The translations under genes and the position numbers were made by a program. Positions 60,039-64,000 of a DNA stretch of 64,000 nucleotides are shown one piece after another. The stretch comes from Gentiana macrophylla. Taxonomy: Eukaryota; Streptophyta; Magnoliopsida; Gentianales; Gentianaceae. A model generated the notes under the pieces. It had not been told where the DNA came from, searched no databases, and worked only from the letters and a program-made list of their open reading frames with translations. Within the stretch, counting starts at the first letter, position 1. Each line of letters opens with the position of its first letter. Location of the stretch: the NCBI GenBank assembly GCA_026214975.1, contig JAOBSW010000414.1:1-64000 (forward strand), written 5' to 3'.

Positions 60039-61614
60039 ATAAAGTCAGAATTATCACAAACTTATTTAGAAAGGATTTAGGGTGGATATAATTATGTCTA
60101 TGTGTGGTGGATATAATTATGAAAGTGTAATTAAGATATAATCAAAATGATTAATTACATGACCAACGTGGTGGCGTTCGATTCGGGGCAAGCTTTGCGA
60201 AGGCCGCAACGGACTATTGATTTGTAATTATTGAGCTCTAACTTATGTTGCCTGGCTTTAGCGGGTCCGAGCTGGTCGGACTTGGGAATTGAAGGTTGAA
60301 TGGGTCGGCCCATACTGCTTCTCCTTGGCTTGTAGAAGGTTGAGTTGAAGGCTTTTTTTGATCGACGCTCATTGCCTTACAAGTGATAGGTATCGTAAAG
60401 GCATTGGGCGAGTTGGATTGAAGTCCGGTCCAGTCCGTTTTATGTAGGTGTGGGCAGCTAGGACTGAGGACCCTATGCCAGTTGGGCCGGAGTACAAGCC
60501 CAATGTGACATTTGCGGGCTCCTTTATGGGCTTGGCATATCAATGCCCCCTACTCCTTGGTTTATTCATGGTGCACACATGAATATATCCTGGAGTAGAT
60601 TGCCGTTTTGATTTCCCGCATGCCAGGAAGACTTCTATAAAGCGACATGTTTGATAGCGTAAGGTTCGAGCATAGTCTGATAAGGCCGTGCTAAGCTACC
60701 GACCGGCCTTGGTTGCGTTATGCTTAGGAGCGTATAGCAGCGTGATGCCGTGCCAAAAGCGACTGGGCTTAAATGTGTTATGATGGGAAACGTATAGCCA
60801 CATAATGCCGTGCGAAAAACGACCGGAGTTATGTTTATCGACTTAGATAGCGAGCAGGCTGCTTGACACAACACTCTGCAGTGACCAAGAGGAGCGCGCG
60901 TGATAGCAAACCGATTTCACCCCGTCTGTTTGGGAGGAAGATGAAGCGTTTTCACTGATAAGGAAACCGTTGCGTTTGACTAGTCGTTGCATGATGGGTC
61001 ATGTCATTTCGAAGAGACAGATAGTCTCGATAACTACAATGCCTTTTTTGCAACGTGCTTTTGAAGGTCAAGTGTTCTAGGTTATTGCTTATAAAATGGT
61101 TTTCCTTCGGCGTTAGGATACTTTTTGCAAAATCTGAAATTTCTTTGGTAAGAGATCCCGGCGATCTGTAAGTGCGTTCCAACTTGAATCAAGGTATTTC
61201 CGGTGATTGCGACAGCGTTTCCGGCGTGTCGGTGCATATTTTCTAGGACTTTTCTCAGGATTTCCTTTGATCAACCAGGTAAACTACCCCAATTTATCCT
61301 TGTTTTGAATAAAACAATGCCTTCTTTGCTTTGAAGACCTGTTTATGGGTGCCTTTTTTGAGGTTTTTATGAGAAATATCGTTAATATTATCCTTAGTAG
61401 ATTTTAAAAAGACTCTTCTTTGAGTTATCTGATGAATTGAACTCTCAGATTACCCTTAGAAAGCCTGTACATATTCTTAACCACTTATGGTCCCAATCTG
61501 ATTGAATGGTCAAGTGTTCTATGTTCTGTCTTCGGTCGGAGATAGATCTTCAATGCCATATGGCGAAACGAAGGCGTACCCCGGCGTCTCTTCATCTTCC
61601 GGGTAGAATTAGGG
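60039..61614. other. Noncoding stretch upstream of the PF04195-like ORF
   Basis: GC-richer than the rest. No supported ORF on either strand. It holds a three-unit tandem repeat at 60679-60835. A possible splice donor (CAG before GTAAAC) lies near 61279. It may be the LTR or 5' leader of the transposon to its right; no second LTR is in the window. Confidence 0.4.
60679..60835. repeat. ~60-bp imperfect tandem repeat, 2.5 units
   Basis: Units begin GATAAGGCCGTGC (60679), GTGATGCCGTGC (60742) and ATAATGCCGTGC (60802), each followed by a GCGACCGGG-like word. The first two also carry ACGTATAGC-like words. Confidence 0.7.
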
Positions 61615-61638
61615 TTAGGGTTTAAGAATCTTCAACCA

Positions 61639-63095
61639 TGACGGAGGGGCAAGGTGTCGAAATAGGCAATTTACATTCACCTCTCCCTTCTGCTTTCAGG
61701 TATCATGTCATTTTATGGGAGCTGAAACTGAGGCGATAAAATGGCGAGCAGTATCGGTTCAAATAGCCAGGCAAAGAGTTGGATGCCGAGTCTAAAGTAG
61801 GAGACTATGAGTTGATCACCAAGGAGAAGAGAGCGCAACAGGTCCATGATGGGCATATACGTAAAATCTGTAAAGCCATGAGGGCAAACGGCCAATTGAA
61901 CTCCTCTCTACGGGCTTTGGGATCGAACATGAGTTTGTATTGATTCCATCTGGGAAGAAGCAATCCATATAGGCAATAGGGATGAGTGGGATGTTGTGGT
62001 TTTCTTTTTTGATTCCTCGATGAGGGGGCTCAGGTTTCCCCTTGATCCCTTTGTCGTGGAAATTCTGGAGGCGACCCAGAGTATGTTGAGCGACCTAATG
62101 CTTCAGGTGACCAGGGTAGTCATGGCTTTCATTATGTTAAATCACTTGTTAGGCTTTGAGCCGACTCTGACAGCCATGGGCTACAATTTCACTTTCTGCA
62201 TTGATGGTCGATCTGGCCAAATTACGGTGAGGAGCACCACGGGCAGGTTAAAGCTCTTCTTCCTGCCCCCTTCCGAAGTTAAGGAGTGGACCAAGAGATG
62301 TGTGTTGGTTGAATCCAATGATGGTTGGCTTTTCCTCAAGTCTGACGGGACCCAGACGGACATGTTCACTTTGAACCAATGATCAAAACCCAGCCAAGAT
62401 TCCGATTTCATGTCTAGTGCTGAGGGGATCTTAGGTTGGGACGAATGAACAAAAAACAGCAGATGGATTTTAACTGGCAAAAACTGACCATAAGCAACCG
62501 GCTCATCTGTTTGACCGGGATGAATGTGCCTATTCACCCTAGGGAGGAGGTCGAGCCCTTGATGGAGGTTGCGCAACTCCCAACGTATCCGGATTGGTTC
62601 GTCAAGTGTCACCATGGGAGGCGACCTCTAAATTGTTCTGTTGGTGAGGGCATGTCTAACAGGCGGGCTCCGCTAGACCCTAGTGTGATTCTTTTTCCTT
62701 CTCTTCCAATTTTGTTAAAGCCGTTTTGATATTTTCCTCTTGCCTTGCTTGTAGGTGTTTATGATTTATTTTTTTGTATTTGCCTGGAACACAATGCTTT
62801 AATTGCAAACAGATCCATTTTCATTCCTTTGTGCAGGCTCGATGAATCCGATTAGAAGAAGAGCTGGGAAAGCAGAGCAGGATCATCGAGACCATGAAGC
62901 GAGAGCACGGCTTTGAGGCACGCTGAGCATATAGTCCCGCCTACTTTTCCAAGTCCTCCTACTGTGATGAAAGGGCTACGAATCCATCGACATATGATGG
63001 TGCTTGCATGAGCAGGGCGGCTTCAAAGAGGACAAAGACGGCTCATGAAGCATGCGTAAACGAGCTAATTTCTGCCAATCGTCCGGTGGAAGTAG
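61639..63095 (+). pseudogene. Gypsy-type transposon protein (PF04195/Transposase_28-like), interrupted
   Basis: Possible start ATG at 61639 (MTEGQGVEIGNLHSPLPSAF), then a CAG/GT junction, DYELITKEKRAQQVHDGHI near 61810, DEWDVVVFFFDSSMRGLRFP near 61985-62043, PLDPFVVEILEA, RVVMAFIMLNHLLGFEPTL near 62115-62170 and LFFLPPSEVKEWTKRCVLVE near 62253-62312. The GLRFPL-hPF, hydrophobic helix and W-K/R-FFV layout is that of the putative gypsy-type transposon domain. A tail follows TTTGTGCAG at 62836 (probable intron end) and looks coiled-coil. Frameshifts at about 61800 and 62385. Cut at 63096 by a D-like LTR. Confidence 0.6.
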
Positions 63096-64000
63096 TGTTG
63101 GTCCCTTGAAACGGCTTTGGTTAAGTTTAGGGGGGTGAATAAACTTAACACTTAAAACTTTTGGAGTTAACAAACACAACAATTTCAAGACTCTGCCGTG
63201 GTCGATGAGTCTGGCGATACTCGATAGTCTGCCGATTTGTTGAGTTTATTGAATTTGTGCAGCGGAAATATATCAAAAATTAAGCCTTATTACTTGTTGT
63301 TAGATATGATACCAAGTATTTCATACTCAGTAGTGAATGTGTGTTATTCAGTCGCTAAATTCAGTAGGTTGATGTAGGCAGATTTTATAGTGGTTCCAGG
63401 TGGTGTAATCCTGTCAGTCCACTCTTCTCCTGTGATGTTGGAGGTAATTCACTAGAGATTCTTGAGGTAGCTGTTACAAAAATCCCTAAACTGCTTGTCC
63501 TTCACCAATAACTATGGCTTCACAAACTGAACACTTGGAACAGGTAGGATTGCTACTATAAAGTCTTCCACTGGTCCTTAAAGGGTAGGATTGCCTCTTC
63601 ACCAGCTCCACCACAACCAACAGTCCTTGACAAAATGTGTTTCACTGTCCTCTGTAAATTCCTTGTAAAAGAAAGTTTGAATCAAGTAAGTGATTCAGCT
63701 TTCAACAGCTTGATATCTTCAAGTGTGTAAACATGATGTAGCTTGAATGTAGATTACATTTGAAGAATTGTACTGGATCAGTAGCTTTATGCTCAGTAGG
63801 GTCAGCAGGGTGTTTGATCGATTTAATTCTGATAGCTCAAGATGGATCCTTATTTTTCTTCAAAAATCATCACTTGTATCTGAGTTAGGAGTCCTCTATT
63901 TATAGGTAGAAATCCTTGTGACTTATGTTTGAAATTCAAACATAGCCGTTTTGGATTCGTCTCCATCTTGACTTGCTTTCTGACTGTTCCTAGGACTGAC
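63096..64000. repeat. LTR related to element D, cut by window end
   Basis: TGTTGGTCCCTTGAAACGGC onward parallels the D LTR: GGGTGAATAAACTT, then a GGTGTAATC...GGAGG block, CACTGGTCCTTAAAGGGTAG and GCCTCTTCACCAGCTCC. It is more diverged than the two D LTRs are from each other, and its CAG/CTG sites are intact. No PBS precedes it, so 63096 is an outer LTR edge or a truncated end. Confidence 0.75.

Noticed and set aside
62181..62615. 144-aa minus-strand frame
   Set aside because: Shadow of the PF04195-like + strand coding region, which shows the recognisable domain.

Overview
The window looks like flowering-plant nuclear DNA, probably eudicot. It is AT-rich, has no prokaryotic gene organisation, and is dominated by plant LTR retrotransposons (Ty1/copia, Ty3/gypsy, TRIM-like), a hAT element and a CACTA-like end. 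The only recognisable host gene is a damaged copy of the last exon of LEAFY/FLORICAULA at the far left (441-795, + strand). No tRNA, rRNA or CRISPR feature was found.

Layout: 1-795 LFY intron remnant and exon 3; 980-3335 a non-autonomous hAT element (imperfect 8-bp target duplication) about 185 bp after the LFY stop; 3617-4798 a 1.2-kb miniature LTR element (target duplication TCGGG); 4945-60038 one large nest of transposons; 60.0-63.1 kb a noncoding repeat-bearing stretch and a gypsy-type transposon ORF (PF04195-like) with plausible introns; 63096-64000 the start of another long LTR cut by the window end.

The nest can be peeled by LTR ends and target duplications. A CACTA-like element holds copia G (5116-59880, - strand, tentative duplication AGATC). 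G is split inside its integrase by gypsy A (7364-55650, + strand, duplication GTTGA). A is split after gag by element B (about 10577-48900, - strand). B holds solo LTR C (11099-27179) and gypsy F (27757-43905, - strand, duplication GTCAC). C holds element D (12529-26395, duplication CTTTT). D holds copia E (18313-23490, + strand, duplication TCATC). The right arm of G also carries solo LTR H (57351-59146), which holds a 332-bp TRIM (58666-58997, duplication GATCT). The longest chain is seven deep (CACTA > G > A > B > C > D > E).

All the pol genes are broken by frameshifts, yet family motifs remain clear (protease DSG/DLGAS, RT xMDD or xVDD, RNase H, integrase HHCC and DDE, gag CCHC knuckles). 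Many lesions fall where one LTR has CAG or CTG and its twin has CGT, TCG, CGA or CTCG. Transition decay does not give this pattern, so part of the damage may be systematic base-calling error at methylated CHG sites. Frame disruptions should therefore be read with care. Coordinates of pol domains are approximate because frames shift within them.
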